The notes below the pieces were generated by a model. It did no database searches. It was given only the letters and a program-made list of their open reading frames with translations, and had not been told where the DNA came from. A program made the position numbers and the translations under genes. Shown here piece after piece: positions 17,469-28,900 of a stretch of 64,000 nucleotides of DNA. Source of the stretch: Streptococcus sp. 1643 (GTDB lineage Bacteria; Bacillota; Bacilli; Lactobacillales; Streptococcaceae); contig NZ_CP040231.1 in NCBI RefSeq assembly GCF_006228325.1, forward strand, positions 1,623,001 through 1,687,000. The letters are read 5' to 3'. Each line of letters begins with the position of its first letter. The stretch's first letter is position 1.

Positions 17469-18839
17469 CTAGGATTGTCCTTTTGTTGCCAAGATTGCCT
17501 TGCCTTCTTTTATCAGGGGATGGCGGAAAAGTGAAAAGTACAGTTGGGTAGTCATGGCAACCCAGATAAGGGGTTCGCAGAGAATAACTCCCCTATACCC
17601 TGCCCAAGGGATAATCAAGACCACAAAAGCAATTTTACCGATTAGCTCGATAAAACTAGATACCAAAGGCAGGATTTTTTGGCCCAAGCCCTGCAAGCAA
17701 TTGCGATAAATCAACAAGAGACTCAAAATCGGATAAAAGACTGAACTGATCTGCAAGTAGAGGCTACCATTTTCAATCAAGTAACCATCCGTTGAACTGG
17801 CCAAGAAGGAAATCAAGGTCGGACTAGCAAAAAAGAGAAAGATACAGACAAAGCCTGCCCACGACATGCTCAGGCGACTACCGATTCGAAGTCCTTGAAC
17901 AATGCGGTCTGGTCGCTTGGCCCCAAGATTCTGAGAAGCAAAGGTTGTCATGGCAGAAGAAATAGCCGTCATCGGAAGCAAAGCAAAGGCCATAATGCGT
18001 CGAGCCGCTGTTTGCGCACTTATAATCACGGCTCCAAAAGTATTGACAGAAGACTGTAAAATCACACTACCAATAGACACAATCGAACTCATCAAGCCCA
18101 TAGCTAAACCTTGCTCCAAGAGATCCGCATACAAGCTCTTGTCCCATTTGAAATGTTTAAACTGTGGCAAGAGTTCTGGAACGCTTTTGCGGATATAATA
18201 AAAGCAAAGAACCGCTGATAACCCTTGTGAAATGATGGTAGCAAGCCCCGCAGATTGAACTCCCAGATGCAGTTGCGTAATAAAATACAAATCCAGAACC
18301 ACATTAACCAAAGCAGAAAAAATCAGGAAGCCAAGAGCTGCTAGACTGTCTCCAATGGACCGCAACAAACCCGCAAAGAGATTATAAGCGAAACTGACGC
18401 CTACACAAGTCACAATCATAGAAATATATTGATAGGATTGGGGAAGAATTTCTGCAGGGGTATCTAAATATTGCAAGAGTGGATACAGACCGACAAAGCC
18501 CATCAGCATGACCAAAATACTGAGAAGCCCTCCTAAAATCCAGGTTGCTGCTACTGCTTCTTTAATTTTAGTGAAATTACGAGCCCCATAATAGCGGGCA
18601 ATGACAATCCCCATGCCATTTCCAACACCAAGCGTAAAGCCTATAATCAAGTCAAAAATGGCCGTTGTTGCTCCTACTGCTGCCAAGGATTCTTGGCCAA
18701 GAAAACGCCCAACAATCAAGACGTCAGCCGTATTATAAAGCTGTTGAAAGATATTAGACAGCAAGATTGGAAAGGCAAAGCTTAAAAGCGAAGGAAGAAT
18801 AGGACCATGTATCAAGTCCACGGATTGTTTCTTATTCAT
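17469..18839 (-). CDS. MATE-family multidrug efflux transporter
   Basis: 456 residues, about 12 TM helices in two homologous bundles. The start MNKKQSVDLIHGPILPSLLSFAFPILLSNIFQQLYNTADVL is typical of MATE proteins, with GRFLGQESLAAVGAT and GNGMGIVIARYYGA in the first half and MTAISSAMTTFASQNLGA in the second. It probably exports cationic compounds with Na+ or H+. In S. pneumoniae a different MATE gene, dinF, follows recA; this gene lies upstream of a GNAT gene and is not adjacent to recA, so I leave the symbol open. Confidence 0.88.
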   Translation of the reverse strand: MNKKQSVDLIHGPILPSLLSFAFPILLSNIFQQLYNTADVLIVGRFLGQESLAAVGATTAIFDLIIGFTLGVGNGMGIVIARYYGARNFTKIKEAVAATWILGGLLSILVMLMGFVGLYPLLQYLDTPAEILPQSYQYISMIVTCVGVSFAYNLFAGLLRSIGDSLAALGFLIFSALVNVVLDLYFITQLHLGVQSAGLATIISQGLSAVLCFYYIRKSVPELLPQFKHFKWDKSLYADLLEQGLAMGLMSSIVSIGSVILQSSVNTFGAVIISAQTAARRIMAFALLPMTAISSAMTTFASQNLGAKRPDRIVQGLRIGSRLSMSWAGFVCIFLFFASPTLISFLASSTDGYLIENGSLYLQISSVFYPILSLLLIYRNCLQGLGQKILPLVSSFIELIGKIAFVVLIIPWAGYRGVILCEPLIWVAMTTQLYFSLFRHPLIKEGKAILATKGQS

Positions 18840-18900
18840 AAAGCTATTATATCAGCTTTCTAGAGGAGCGACAAGGCTCTGTCACTAAGTTTGGAATCAA

Positions 18901-18929
18901 TTGCTTACAGAGAGACAATTTGCTATAAT
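18901..18929 (+). promoter_or_regulatory. Promoter of the GNAT gene at 18949
   Basis: TTGCTT (18901-18906), 17-nt spacer, TATAAT (18924-18929). Only about 20 nt lie between the -10 and the start codon, so the leader is very short but includes AAGGAGG. Confidence 0.7.
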
Positions 18930-18948
18930 CAAGAAAAGGAGGTCATTT

Positions 18949-19503
18949 ATGAGTTTGACTAGTCAATTAATAACGGATGTATTTCCTGATCTGGATAAGG
19001 TTGAAAAGCTAAACAAGGAAGCATTCCCTGAGGAAGAACGAGTTCCTCTGTCAGAATTTTTACGCTATCAAGACCGAGAAGACGCTCACTTTTTTGCCTT
19101 TTATAACCAAGAAGAGTTTGTCGGCTTTGCTTTTGCCATCTCCAATCCAAAGGCCTTCTATATCAGTTTTTTTGCCATCATGCCCCACTTGAGAAGCCAC
19201 GGATATGGAAAAGAAATCATCGAAAAGCTGACTGATTTTTACCAGCGAACCATGTTACTAGAAGTCGAGCGATTGGACGAAGAATGCGATAACTTGGAGC
19301 AGAGAAAGGCCCGCATGGATTTCTATCGCCAAAATGGTTTCAAAACAGCCAACGCTTTTCTAGAGTACGATGGTTTGAGTTTTGAAATTCTCTACCGTGG
19401 CGACTATTTTGACGAAGAGGCCTATCGCGACATCTTCCAAAAGTTACAAAATGAACATTATTTTGACTTTCATATAGAGTATCGTCGTTTTAGTGACCAT
19501 TAA
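18949..19503 (+). CDS. GNAT-family N-acetyltransferase
   Basis: 184 residues starting MSLTSQLITDVFPDLDK; AAGGAGG lies 6 nt upstream, which rules out the longer frame from 18901. The GNAT core is FVGFAFAISN, then the acetyl-CoA loop AIMPHLRSHGYGKEIIEKL (about residues 77-95), then LEVERLDEECDNLEQRKARMDFYRQNGF. The last part (FYRQNGF followed by a mixed C-terminus) is common in this subfamily of streptococcal acetyltransferases. The substrate is unknown. Confidence 0.85.
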   Translation: MSLTSQLITDVFPDLDKVEKLNKEAFPEEERVPLSEFLRYQDREDAHFFAFYNQEEFVGFAFAISNPKAFYISFFAIMPHLRSHGYGKEIIEKLTDFYQRTMLLEVERLDEECDNLEQRKARMDFYRQNGFKTANAFLEYDGLSFEILYRGDYFDEEAYRDIFQKLQNEHYFDFHIEYRRFSDH

Positions 19504-19557
19504 ACAGGACTTATCCATCTAGTGAAGAACCTCTCTTTTTCGATAGAAGCTACATAT

Positions 19558-19592
19558 AAAAATGCATGTAATCTACGATTACATGCATTTTT
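19558..19592. terminator. Bidirectional terminator after the GNAT gene
   Basis: AATGCATGTAATC/GATTACATGCATT arms (13 bp, plus flanking A/T pairs) with a 3-nt loop, followed by TTTTTTATTTT. It separates the GNAT gene from the convergent pspC gene. Confidence 0.85.
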
Positions 19593-19634
19593 TATTTTCA
19601 ACTGATCAGAATAAACTTTTATTCTCTCTATGGC

Positions 19635-19829
19635 TTAAGCTTCTGCATTGCCTTCTGGAAGAAGGAAGTAGAGAACAGCATAAGCTAAGATTCCAGAACC
19701 ACCAAGTAGGGTGAAGATGATCCAAAGTGCACGAACAAGTGTGTGGTCCATGTTAAAGTAGTCACCGATACCTGCACAAACACCAGCAATCTTTTTGTCT
19801 TGTACGTTACGAACAAGGCGTTTTTCCAT
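19635..19829 (-). CDS. PspC-domain membrane protein
   Basis: 64 residues with the canonical PspC start (KRLVRNVQDKKIAGVCAGIGDYFNMDHTLVRALWIIFTL) and one or two TM helices ending in YAVLYFLLPEG. PspC proteins sense or buffer membrane stress, in Gram-positives often together with LiaFSR-type pathways. It is monocistronic, with its own promoter immediately upstream. Confidence 0.92.
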   Translation of the reverse strand: MEKRLVRNVQDKKIAGVCAGIGDYFNMDHTLVRALWIIFTLLGGSGILAYAVLYFLLPEGNAEA

Positions 19830-19860
19830 TATAGTAGTCTCCTTTTTATAGAATGTTTTA

Positions 19861-19889
19861 ATTTTATCATCAAATTAAAAAAATTGCAA
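19861..19889 (-). promoter_or_regulatory. Promoter of the pspC-domain gene
   Basis: Minus-strand TTGCAA (19884-19889), 17-nt spacer, TAAAAT (19861-19866), about 30 nt upstream of the start codon. Confidence 0.6.
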
Positions 19890-19966
19890 CAGTTTTTTTA
19901 ATTTTTTTGATTAAATACTCTTTTATTACGCTTTTGAAGCCTATGGAGACTTAATAATTAAACATA

Positions 19967-19994
19967 AAAAGCAGAGAAAGACTTCTCCGCTTTT
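19967..19994 (-). terminator. Terminator of recA
   Basis: AAAAGCAGAGAA/TTCTCCGCTTTT arms with one wobble pair and a 4-nt loop; the minus-strand side runs into TTATGTTT. It overlaps the end of recA. In pneumococcus transcription continues into dinF-lytA; here it appears to stop. Confidence 0.75.
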
Positions 19995-19998
19995 ATTT

Positions 19999-21150
<1,152 letters not shown>

Positions 21151-21204
21151 TTTGTTCTCCTATATTCTACTGGTCCTTAGACCTATCTTTCATTATACCA
21201 AAAT

Positions 21205-22461
21205 TTAGTCACTTAATAAAGCTTTGCGAACTAGGTTAAAGGCATGCATGACTGCAATATGTCGAACATCTGCTCGACTCCGTCCTGCAATATTAGCCTT
21301 GATCACCTCTGTCCCTTTTGCATGTGCCAGTCCAATAAAAACTGTACCAGCTGGATGCCCCTCTAGGCTATCTGGCCCTGCCACACCCGTCAAACTAACT
21401 CCGTAGTCAGACTGAGTCTTAATCCGTGCCTGCTCTGCCATTTTTCGAGCCGTAAACTCAGAAACGACCCCGTATTCTTTTAGCTCTTGCTCAGAAATAT
21501 CCAACATCTTAGACTTTTCTTCTAGGCTGTAAGTGACAAAGCCGCCATTAAAGATGGCTGAAACGCCCGAAAAGTCTGCTAATGTCGCTTGAAAGAGACC
21601 TGCCGTCAAGCTTTCTGCCGCAGTAATGCTTTTCTGTCTCTTCTTTAGCTCTTCTACAACGACACTTGCTAGACTGGTTTCTTCCCCGTATCCATAACAG
21701 ATGTCTCGTAAAGAAATTCCCTCGAAAGTTTGGCGACTCAAGATTTGATTTTCTAAGATATCCAGCGCTTGATCAGCCTTTTCTTGACTGACTGCTTTTG
21801 TAGACAAGCGCAAGGTCACTTCTCCCGTCTTGGCATACGGCGCCAAAGTCGGATCGGTTTGATGGTCAATCAAATCCGCCAAAATGGTCACCAACTGACT
21901 CTCCCCAATTCCAAAGAAACGGAGCACTCGTGAGTATAACTTGGTGCCTGTCATCAGCTTGGGCAAGAGTTGATTTAAGACCATAGGTTTCAATTCACTA
22001 GGTGGTCCTGGAAGGACCACGTAGGTCACGCCATCCACTTCCGAAACCCCTCCTACTGCTAAACCTGTCTCATTTGGCAGTGGAGTCGCCCCTTCTACAA
22101 TTTGGGCTTGACGCTCATTATTCGGTGTCCGAGCATAGTCAGGTCTATGAGCAAAGAAAATATCCAGTTTCTCTTGTGCTTGAGGGTCAAACACTAGATT
22201 TTTTCCTAAAAATTTTGCCAGAGTTTGTTTGGTCAAATCATCCTCAGTTGGTCCCAAGCCCCCTGTCAAAATCACAAGATTACTACGTTGACTCGCAATC
22301 TCAAGCAAGGACAAAAGACGAGCTTCATTATCTCCAACAGCTGTTTGGAAGTAGACATCTACCCCGATTTCGGCTAGTTTCTCTGATAAAAACTGAGCAT
22401 TGGTATTGACAATCTGCCCTGTTAAAATTTCTGTTCCGACAGCAATAATTTCTGCTTTCAT
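21205..22461 (-). CDS. cinA: Competence/damage-inducible protein CinA
   Basis: 418 residues with the N-terminal molybdopterin-binding-like domain ([40 protein letters not shown]) and a C-terminal nicotinamide-mononucleotide deamidase-like domain ([42 protein letters not shown]). CinA in pneumococcus is a late competence protein that brings RecA to the membrane. Its start is preceded by AGGAGG and by a cin-box-like site. Confidence 0.96.
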   Translation of the reverse strand: MKAEIIAVGTEILTGQIVNTNAQFLSEKLAEIGVDVYFQTAVGDNEARLLSLLEIASQRSNLVILTGGLGPTEDDLTKQTLAKFLGKNLVFDPQAQEKLDIFFAHRPDYARTPNNERQAQIVEGATPLPNETGLAVGGVSEVDGVTYVVLPGPPSELKPMVLNQLLPKLMTGTKLYSRVLRFFGIGESQLVTILADLIDHQTDPTLAPYAKTGEVTLRLSTKAVSQEKADQALDILENQILSRQTFEGISLRDICYGYGEETSLASVVVEELKKRQKSITAAESLTAGLFQATLADFSGVSAIFNGGFVTYSLEEKSKMLDISEQELKEYGVVSEFTARKMAEQARIKTQSDYGVSLTGVAGPDSLEGHPAGTVFIGLAHAKGTEVIKANIAGRSRADVRHIAVMHAFNLVRKALLSD

Positions 22462-22478
22462 GTTTCCTCCTACTTATC

Positions 22479-22486
22479 TATTCGAA
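22479..22486 (-). promoter_or_regulatory. cin-box (ComX/sigma-X) candidate upstream of cinA
   Basis: Minus-strand TTCGAATA, one base from the pneumococcal cin-box TACGAATA, preceded by a T/A-rich stretch. It lies 17 nt upstream of the cinA ATG, so the leader would contain little beyond AGGAGG. It would make cinA-recA a late competence operon. Confidence 0.6.
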
Positions 22487-22497
22487 TTTTTTTGAAA

Positions 22498-22523
22498 AAA
22501 TCGCAGGAAATTTCCCACGATTT
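22498..22523 (-). terminator. Terminator of the tsaE-GNAT-LCP operon
   Basis: Near-perfect hairpin with arms around AAATCG...CGATTT and a GGAA/TTCC core, 2-nt centre, with two G-U pairs on the minus strand, followed by TTTTTTTC. It ends only about 12 nt before the cin-box. Confidence 0.75.
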
Positions 22524-22533
22524 GATTCTTTTC

Positions 22534-23586
22534 TTATTCTGCTTCTTCGTTTGAAGTGTTAGTACTGGTTGAAGGTGCTGTCCGACCAAAGGCTGTTTCG
22601 TACAGTACCGCATTGGTTTCCAATTCTGTCACTGGCTCTTTACCTAGTGAACGACGCAAGAGATTTTGCATCTCGAGCATATGTTCTGAAGTGACAATCT
22701 GATAAGAAATTCCCTGTAGCTCAGCATCTTCCCCACGCAATTGATGCGTTTCGATATTCTTGAAAGAATCTTGATAGCCGAGCAATTGTGGAATGCTCTT
22801 AGCTGATAAGTCCACATTGGTCTGCATGTTATCACTCAAAGCTTTGAGGATGCCTTGATAATGACTCACACTGTTTAGGCTCAAAACCTTCTCAACGATC
22901 TTTTGAATGACTTCACGCTGACGTTTTTGACGACCATAGTCTCCTTCTGGGTCTTGGTAACGCATTCGTGAATACACCAGAGCTTCCTCACCATTCAAGG
23001 TTTGTTCTCCAACACCGATAGAAATCTTATTAAACTCTTCTTGGTCAGCAATCGAAATCGGGAAACCAAGTGTATTGTTGACGGTAATTCCACCAACTGC
23101 ATCCACCAATTGTTGAAGCCCCTGCATGTTAACCATCACATAGCGGTCAATGTGGATATTCATCATCTTTTGAATAGTAGAAATTGCAAGTTCCGCACCA
23201 CCATTAGCATAGGCCGCATTGAGTTTAGCTTCCTGAACTTGACCGTTTCCAGTCTCAATCTTGGTCAAAATATCCCGTTCCAAACTCATCATTGTGGTTT
23301 TCTTTGTTTTGGGATTAACCGTCAGGAGAATCATGGAATCACTATTCCCCGCCCACGGGTCTGTACGTTCCACATTTCCCGTATCTACCCCCATCAAGAG
23401 GATAGTCAGAGGCTCAGTCGCTTCGATAACGTTGGTTTCTTCCCCGATTTTTTTGTAAGTCTTTTTACTTAGGGTTTCTGTTCCCTGTTGGTAGATGGTA
23501 TAGCCATAAACCGCTACACCTACAACTGTCACTGCTAGGAAACCTAGCACCATTCCAATTAATTTTTTAATCATCTCGTTATTCAT
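22534..23586 (-). CDS. LytR-CpsA-Psr (LCP) family protein
   Basis: 350 residues. One N-terminal TM helix (about residues 7-30) anchors an extracellular LCP domain, which joins teichoic acid or capsule polymers to peptidoglycan. LCP motifs visible are LLMGVDTGNVERTDPWAGNSDSMILLTVNPKTKKTTMMSLERD, with its Asp and Arg residues, GGAELAISTIQ and YSRMRYQDPEGDYGRQKRQR. It overlaps the GNAT stop by 8 nt and is the last gene of the tsaE operon. The order matches that upstream of cinA-recA in pneumococcus, where the gene is called lytR. Confidence 0.92.
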   Translation of the reverse strand: MNNEMIKKLIGMVLGFLAVTVVGVAVYGYTIYQQGTETLSKKTYKKIGEETNVIEATEPLTILLMGVDTGNVERTDPWAGNSDSMILLTVNPKTKKTTMMSLERDILTKIETGNGQVQEAKLNAAYANGGAELAISTIQKMMNIHIDRYVMVNMQGLQQLVDAVGGITVNNTLGFPISIADQEEFNKISIGVGEQTLNGEEALVYSRMRYQDPEGDYGRQKRQREVIQKIVEKVLSLNSVSHYQGILKALSDNMQTNVDLSAKSIPQLLGYQDSFKNIETHQLRGEDAELQGISYQIVTSEHMLEMQNLLRRSLGKEPVTELETNAVLYETAFGRTAPSTSTNTSNEEAE

Positions 23587-24100
23587 TTATCAGCTTGCCC
23601 ATAAGACAAACATCTAAAAATATCCCTTCTGCTAAATAGGCTCCTCTTTCTTGTAAGCCTTCTGTGATAAATCCCATTTTTGAGTAGAGGTGGATAGCGG
23701 CCTCGTTTCGTTTTTGTACACTGAGTTGCAAACGGCGCAAGACACCACTGGATTTAGCCCACTCGATGCCTTCTTCTAGAAGTATAGTCGCCAAGCCTTG
23801 GTTCCAGAATTTCTTGCGAACTGCTAGAAAAACATCACCGATATGTCGAACTCTTAAATGTTGGTCTGCTGTGATATTTAAGACTCCTGCAATCTCATCA
23901 TTCAGTAAGGCGAGGAGAGTAATTTGATTCTCTGATGTAGCTTGTTTTTCGATAAAAAGAGCCATTTCAGAAGCTGTCATCATGATACCATTTTCATCCA
24001 AGCTGGTAAAATCTGTCTCTTGACCAACACAATCTAAAAATGCAATTAAGGCTGTAGCATCTGAAATCTCTGCCTCACGAATACACAACTCATACTCCAT
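23579..24100 (-). CDS. GNAT-family N-acetyltransferase
   Basis: 173 residues starting MEYELCIREAEISDATALI. ATG 24100 is chosen because AAGGAGC lies 7 nt upstream and because it overlaps the tsaE stop by 11 nt; the longer frame lacks a ribosome site. The GNAT motifs are EIAGVLNITA, HIGDVFLAVRKKFWNQGLATILLEEGIEWAKSSG and VQKRNEAAIHLYSKMGF. The gene lies between tsaE and the LCP gene, with translational coupling on both sides. Substrate is unknown; peptide or aminoglycoside acetylation would be a guess. Confidence 0.86.
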   Translation of the reverse strand: MEYELCIREAEISDATALIAFLDCVGQETDFTSLDENGIMMTASEMALFIEKQATSENQITLLALLNDEIAGVLNITADQHLRVRHIGDVFLAVRKKFWNQGLATILLEEGIEWAKSSGVLRRLQLSVQKRNEAAIHLYSKMGFITEGLQERGAYLAEGIFLDVCLMGKLINE

Positions 24101-24533
24101 CTTGAAGCTCCTTGATGAGTTGTTCAGCCCGAGAGCCATGAGCCGTAAAATGAAGACAACGACCCTCAGCTTCTTTCAAAATTTCCAACTCCAAGTAAGA
24201 ATCTGGTAAATCTTCACCCAAAAGATACCCCCACTCAATAACAGTCACACCACCTCCAAAGAGAAACTCATCCAAGTCAATAGAATCAGCATCACCTTCG
24301 ATACGGTAGACATCCAAGTGGTAAAGTGGCAAACGCCCTTCGTACTCTCTGACAATGGTATAGGTTGGACTTTTAATCATCTGACGGATACCCAAGCCCT
24401 TGGCAAGACCTTTTGTAAAGGTTGTTTTACCCACACCCAACTCTCCAGTCAAGATCAGAACATCGTCTTTTTGAAGCAAATGACCTAATCTTTCTCCGAG
24501 AGCTAGAAGCTCTTCTTCATTTTTTGTGTGCAT
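24090..24533 (-). CDS. tsaE: tRNA t6A modification ATPase TsaE
   Basis: 147 residues, the usual length. Walker A is GELGVGKTTFTKGLAKGLG (about residues 33-51), followed by KSPTYTIVREYEG, YHLDVYRI and VIEWGYLLGEDLPDSYLEL. TsaE hydrolyses ATP in the TsaB-TsaD-TsaE complex that makes N6-threonylcarbamoyladenosine on tRNAs reading ANN codons. It heads the three-gene operon with GNAT and LCP genes. Confidence 0.95.
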   Translation of the reverse strand: MHTKNEEELLALGERLGHLLQKDDVLILTGELGVGKTTFTKGLAKGLGIRQMIKSPTYTIVREYEGRLPLYHLDVYRIEGDADSIDLDEFLFGGGVTVIEWGYLLGEDLPDSYLELEILKEAEGRCLHFTAHGSRAEQLIKELQDGV

Positions 24534-24616
24534 GCTACTATTATACCAAAAAGTTTTCTTTTGTGTGAATTTTCTTTATGGACTTACTATAATAATTTTG
24601 AAAATTTTTCCTCCAC

Positions 24617-25240
24617 TTAAAAGAATACAACTATTGAAAAAACAAACAGGATATCCCGAATCAGGTGTCCATAAAAGGAGATTTCCCTTTGGATACATTT
24701 GGGAAAAAGGAAACGTGCACATAGAAAACCGACACTGATATAAAGGAGAATCGAGGAAATCACTAAGGGATTCCTCAAGAAAACCATCGTAGCTAGAACG
24801 GAAATGACGACTGTTTTCTTTTTATTTAGGTGATTTTCTATATCGCGAAAAATTTTATCAAAAGGTAAGAAAATCAATAGATCTACTCCTAGCAAGAAAA
24901 AAAAGGAGGGCAAAAAGAGGTCAACCAATTCCTGCTGCAATTTGCTAGTGGTCTGGATGCTTTCTGAGAGAACCAGACAGGTTGCCAGAAGATTGACTAC
25001 TAAAAGGAGGCAATAAACAAGACTCACTTTCTTTTGAACATGCAAAATACTATATCTAGACTGGTCTGCTGTATGGAAATAATTTATCCCAGCGCACAAA
25101 ACAGAAATTCCTACTATCAAAATCAAAAAATAAGCATTGGTCTGTTTTAAAGATAAAAAGGATTCTTTCCATAATAGGCAACTACTAAAACTAATCTGGA
25201 TGACTGCAATCAACAACAATAGGCGAATTGATTTTACCAT
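24617..25240 (-). CDS. Multi-pass membrane protein of unknown function
   Basis: 207 residues from ATG 25240, where GGGAGGGAG precedes the start; the longer frame to 25354 would overlap the ndk terminator. About six to seven TM helices with few charged loops (LLLLIAVIQISFSSCLL; YFLILIVGISVLCAGI; YCLLLVVNLLATCLVL; LFLPSFFFLLGVDLLIFL; VVISVLATMVFL; ISVGFLCARFLF). No family is recognised. It is the only gene between tsaE and ndk on this strand and has low-GC, Leu/Ile/Val/Phe-rich composition. Confidence 0.65.
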   Translation of the reverse strand: MVKSIRLLLLIAVIQISFSSCLLWKESFLSLKQTNAYFLILIVGISVLCAGINYFHTADQSRYSILHVQKKVSLVYCLLLVVNLLATCLVLSESIQTTSKLQQELVDLFLPSFFFLLGVDLLIFLPFDKIFRDIENHLNKKKTVVISVLATMVFLRNPLVISSILLYISVGFLCARFLFPKCIQREISFYGHLIRDILFVFSIVVFF

Positions 25241-25334
25241 TTCTTCTCCCTCCCTATATGGGATTATACCTTGTGAGGAGTTTGAAATGATTGTTTCCGC
25301 CTCAAGTGTCCATTTTTTGTGCTCAACTGACCAA

Positions 25335-25365
25335 AAAACAGTTCTGTTGTACACAGAACTGTTTT
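25335..25365 (-). terminator. Terminator of ndk
   Basis: AAAACAGTTCTG/CAGAACTGTTTT arms (12 bp) with a 7-nt loop. On the minus strand it ends in TTTTTTGG. It lies 10 nt past the ndk stop. Confidence 0.85.
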
Positions 25366-25374
25366 TTTACCAGT

Positions 25375-25794
25375 CTAATCCTTAAACCAGAGAGCAATTT
25401 CACGTTTTGCAGAAGCTTCCGAATCGGAGCCGTGAACTACATTTTGAATGGCTTGATTGTCTCCTGCAGCCTTGGCAAAATCTCCTCGGATAGTTCCTGG
25501 CAGAGCTTCTTCTGGACGAGTAGCCCCCATCATGGTCCGCCAAGTTTCAATCACTTTCGGACCTGATAGAATGCCCACTACTACTGGTCCTGAAGTCATA
25601 AACTGACGGATAGGAGGATAAAAACTTTTTTCAACCAAGTCTTGATAGTGTTGGTCAATCAAAGCTTCTGAAACTGCTGAACGTAACTCTAATTTTTCGA
25701 GTTTGAAACCTCGTTGCTCCATTCTTTGCAGAATTTCGCCCACCAGCCCTCTTTTCACACCATCTGGCTTAATGATAAAGAATGTTTGTTCCAT
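25375..25794 (-). CDS. ndk: Nucleoside diphosphate kinase
   Basis: 139 residues from [23 protein letters not shown] precedes ATG 25794. It transfers the terminal phosphate of ATP to nucleoside diphosphates through phospho-His121 in NVVHGSDS (residues 118-125). Also conserved are [22 protein letters not shown]. It stands alone between the rpoC terminator and its own terminator. Confidence 0.97.
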   Translation of the reverse strand: MEQTFFIIKPDGVKRGLVGEILQRMEQRGFKLEKLELRSAVSEALIDQHYQDLVEKSFYPPIRQFMTSGPVVVGILSGPKVIETWRTMMGATRPEEALPGTIRGDFAKAAGDNQAIQNVVHGSDSEASAKREIALWFKD

Positions 25795-25872
25795 ACGGAC
25801 ACCTCCTTGGCATTTTAGTTCTTCTATTCTACCATACTTTATGAAAAAGTAGGAAAATTTTTCTGAAATAAA

Positions 25873-25899
25873 ACAAAGAGAACCCAAAGGTTCTCTTGT
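25873..25899 (-). terminator. Terminator of rpoBC
   Basis: ACAAAGAGAACC/GGTTCTCTTGT hairpin with a 4-nt loop, followed on the minus strand by TTTTATTTC. It lies 7 nt after the rpoC stop. Confidence 0.85.
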
Positions 25900-25905
25900 T
25901 TGCTT

Positions 25906-28900
25906 TTATTCTACTGTTTCTTCAACTTGGATTTCCACAACTTCCTCTACAGGAGCAAGTTCTGCCTCTTCTTGTTCTGGAGCCAGATATTCTGCTTCAT
26001 TGATAGCTTGTGGTTCAAGGTTACGGTAGCGAGCCATACCAGTACCAGCTGGGATGATCTTACCGATGATAACATTTTCCTTGAGTCCAAGGAGATGATC
26101 TTTCTTACCACGGATGGCCGCATCAGTAAGGACACGAGTTGTTTCCTGGAAGGAAGCCGCTGACAAGAAACTATTTGTTTCAAGTGAGGCTTTGGTGATT
26201 CCCATAAGAACTGGGCGACCAGTCGCTGGAACTCCACCTGCGATAAGAACATCCTTGTTGGCATCTGTAAAGTCGTTGATGTCCATGAGAGTACCCATAA
26301 GAAGGTCTGTGTCACCTGGATCCATGACACGAACTTTACGGATCATTTGACGAACCATTACCTCGATGTGTTTGTCACCGATTTCTACCCCTTGGCTACG
26401 GTAAACTTTTTGTACTTCACCGAGAAGGTAAGTTTCAACTGACAAGACATCACGAACAGCAAGGAGACGTTTTGGTTGGATAGAACCTTCTGTCAATGCT
26501 GCACCGCGAGAGACTTGGTCTCCAACTTCGACACGCATACGTGCTGTAAATGGAACCACGTACTCACCTTCGCCAGTTTCACCCTTAACGAAGACTTTCT
26601 TAGTACGAGTTGAAGCATCTTCTTCGATAGCAGTAACTTGCCCTTTGACCTCTGTGATGACCGCTTCCCCTTTAGGATTGCGGGCTTCAAAGATTTCTTG
26701 GACACGAGGAAGACCCTGAGTGATATCGGTATTTGAGGCAACCCCACCCGTGTGGAAGGTACGCATTGTAAGCTGTGTACCAGGTTCCCCGATAGATTGG
26801 GCAGCGATTGTACCAACTGCTTCACCAACTTCAACCGCATCACCTGTCGCCAAGTTGATACCGTAACAGTGACGGCAGACACCATGACGAGTGTTACATG
26901 TAAATACAGAGCGGATAGTCACTTCTTCCACACCAGCATTGACAATTTCACGCGCCTTGTCTTCTGTAATCAACTCATTTGGACCGATGATTACCGCACC
27001 AGTTTCTGGATGTTTAACAGTTTTCTTAGTGTAACGACCATTGAGACGCTCTTCGAGAGACTCGATCATCTCTTTTCCTTCTGCGATAGAACGGATCAAG
27101 AGACCACGGTCAGTTCCACAGTCGTCCTCACGGATGATAACGTCTTGGGCAACGTCAACCAAACGACGAGTCAAGTAACCTGAGTCAGCTGTTTTAAGGG
27201 CTGTATCGGTCATACCTTTACGAGCACCGTGAGTTGAGAAGAACATTTCAAGTACTGACAAACCTTCGCGGAAGTTTGAAAGGATTGGCAATTCCATGAT
27301 ACGTCCGTTAGGAGCAGCCATCAGACCACGCATACCAGCAAGCTGTGAGAAGTTTGAGATGTTACCACGGGCTCCAGAATCCATCATCATAACGATTGGG
27401 TTCTTAGGATCTTGGTTGGCAACCAAACGTTTCTCCAATTTTTCACGAGCAGCACGCCATTCAGCTGTAACAGCATTGTAGCGCTCGTCATCTGTGATCA
27501 TACCACGACGGAATTGTTTGGTGATTTGTTCTACACGTTTGTGTGATTCTTCGATGATTTCAGCCTTGTCTTCAACGACTGGGATATCGGCAATACCCAC
27601 TGTCAAACCTGCAAGAGTTGAGTGGTGGTATCCGAGGTTCTTCATGCGGTCAAGTAGGGCAGAAGTTTCTGTCGTACGGAAACGTTTGAAGATTTCAGCG
27701 ATGATATTCCCAAGATTTTTCTTCTTGAATGGAGGGTTGAGTTCAAGATTGCTGATTGCTTCCTTGATATCTCCACCTAGTGGCAAGAAGTATTTAGCTG
27801 GAACACCTTCTGTTAAGTTGGCATTTGTTGGTTCTTGCAAGTAAGGTAGACCCTCTGGCATGATGTCATTGAAGAGGATTTTACCAACTGTTGTCAGCAA
27901 GACCTTGTGTTTTTGTTCTTCTGTCCATGGTTTGTTGAGGCTATCTGTTGCAATACCAACACGTGAGTGAAGGTGAACATAGCCATTGCGGTAAGCCATA
28001 ACAGCTTCGTCACGGTCCTTGAAGACCATTCCTTCACCCTCACGACCAGCTTCTTCCATAGTCAAGTAGTAGTTACCCAAAACCATGTCCTGAGATGGAG
28101 TAACAACTGGTTTACCATCTTTCGGGTTCAAGATATGCTCAGCAGCCAACATCAAGATACGAGCTTCTGCTTGGGCTTCTTCCGAAAGCGGTACGTGGAT
28201 GGCCATTTGGTCACCGTCAAAGTCGGCATTATAGGCTTCACAGACAAGTGGGTGCAAGCGAAGAGCCTTACCATCAATCAAGACTGGCTCGAAGGCTTGG
28301 ATCCCCAAACGGTGAAGGGTCGGTGCGCGGTTCAAAAGTACTGGGTGTTCTTTGATTACTTCTTCAAGAATATCCCAGATACGTTCGTCTCCGCGTTCTA
28401 CCAAGCGTTTAGCTGCCTTAACGTTTTGCACAATGTCACGAGCGACGATTTCACGCATAACGAATGGTTTAAAGAGCTCGATCGCCATTTCACGTGGCAC
28501 ACCACATTGGTACATCTTAAGAGTTGGACCAACGGCGATAACAGAACGTCCTGAGAAGTCGACACGTTTACCGAGCAAGTTTTGACGGAAGCGTCCTTGT
28601 TTCCCTTTAAGCATGTGGCTCAATGATTTCAATGGACGGCTACCTGGTCCTGTAATTGGGCGACCACGACGACCATTGTCAATCAAAGCGTCAACCGCTT
28701 CTTGAAGCATACGCTTCTCATTTTGAACGATGATACCTGGTGCATTCAACTCAAGCAAACGAGCCAAACGGTTGTTACGGTTAATAACACGGCGGTAAAG
28801 GTCGTTCAAGTCAGATGAGGCAAAACGGCCACCATCCAACTGCAACATTGGACGAAGATCTGGTGGAATAACTGGGAGGATGTTGAGAATCATCCATTCA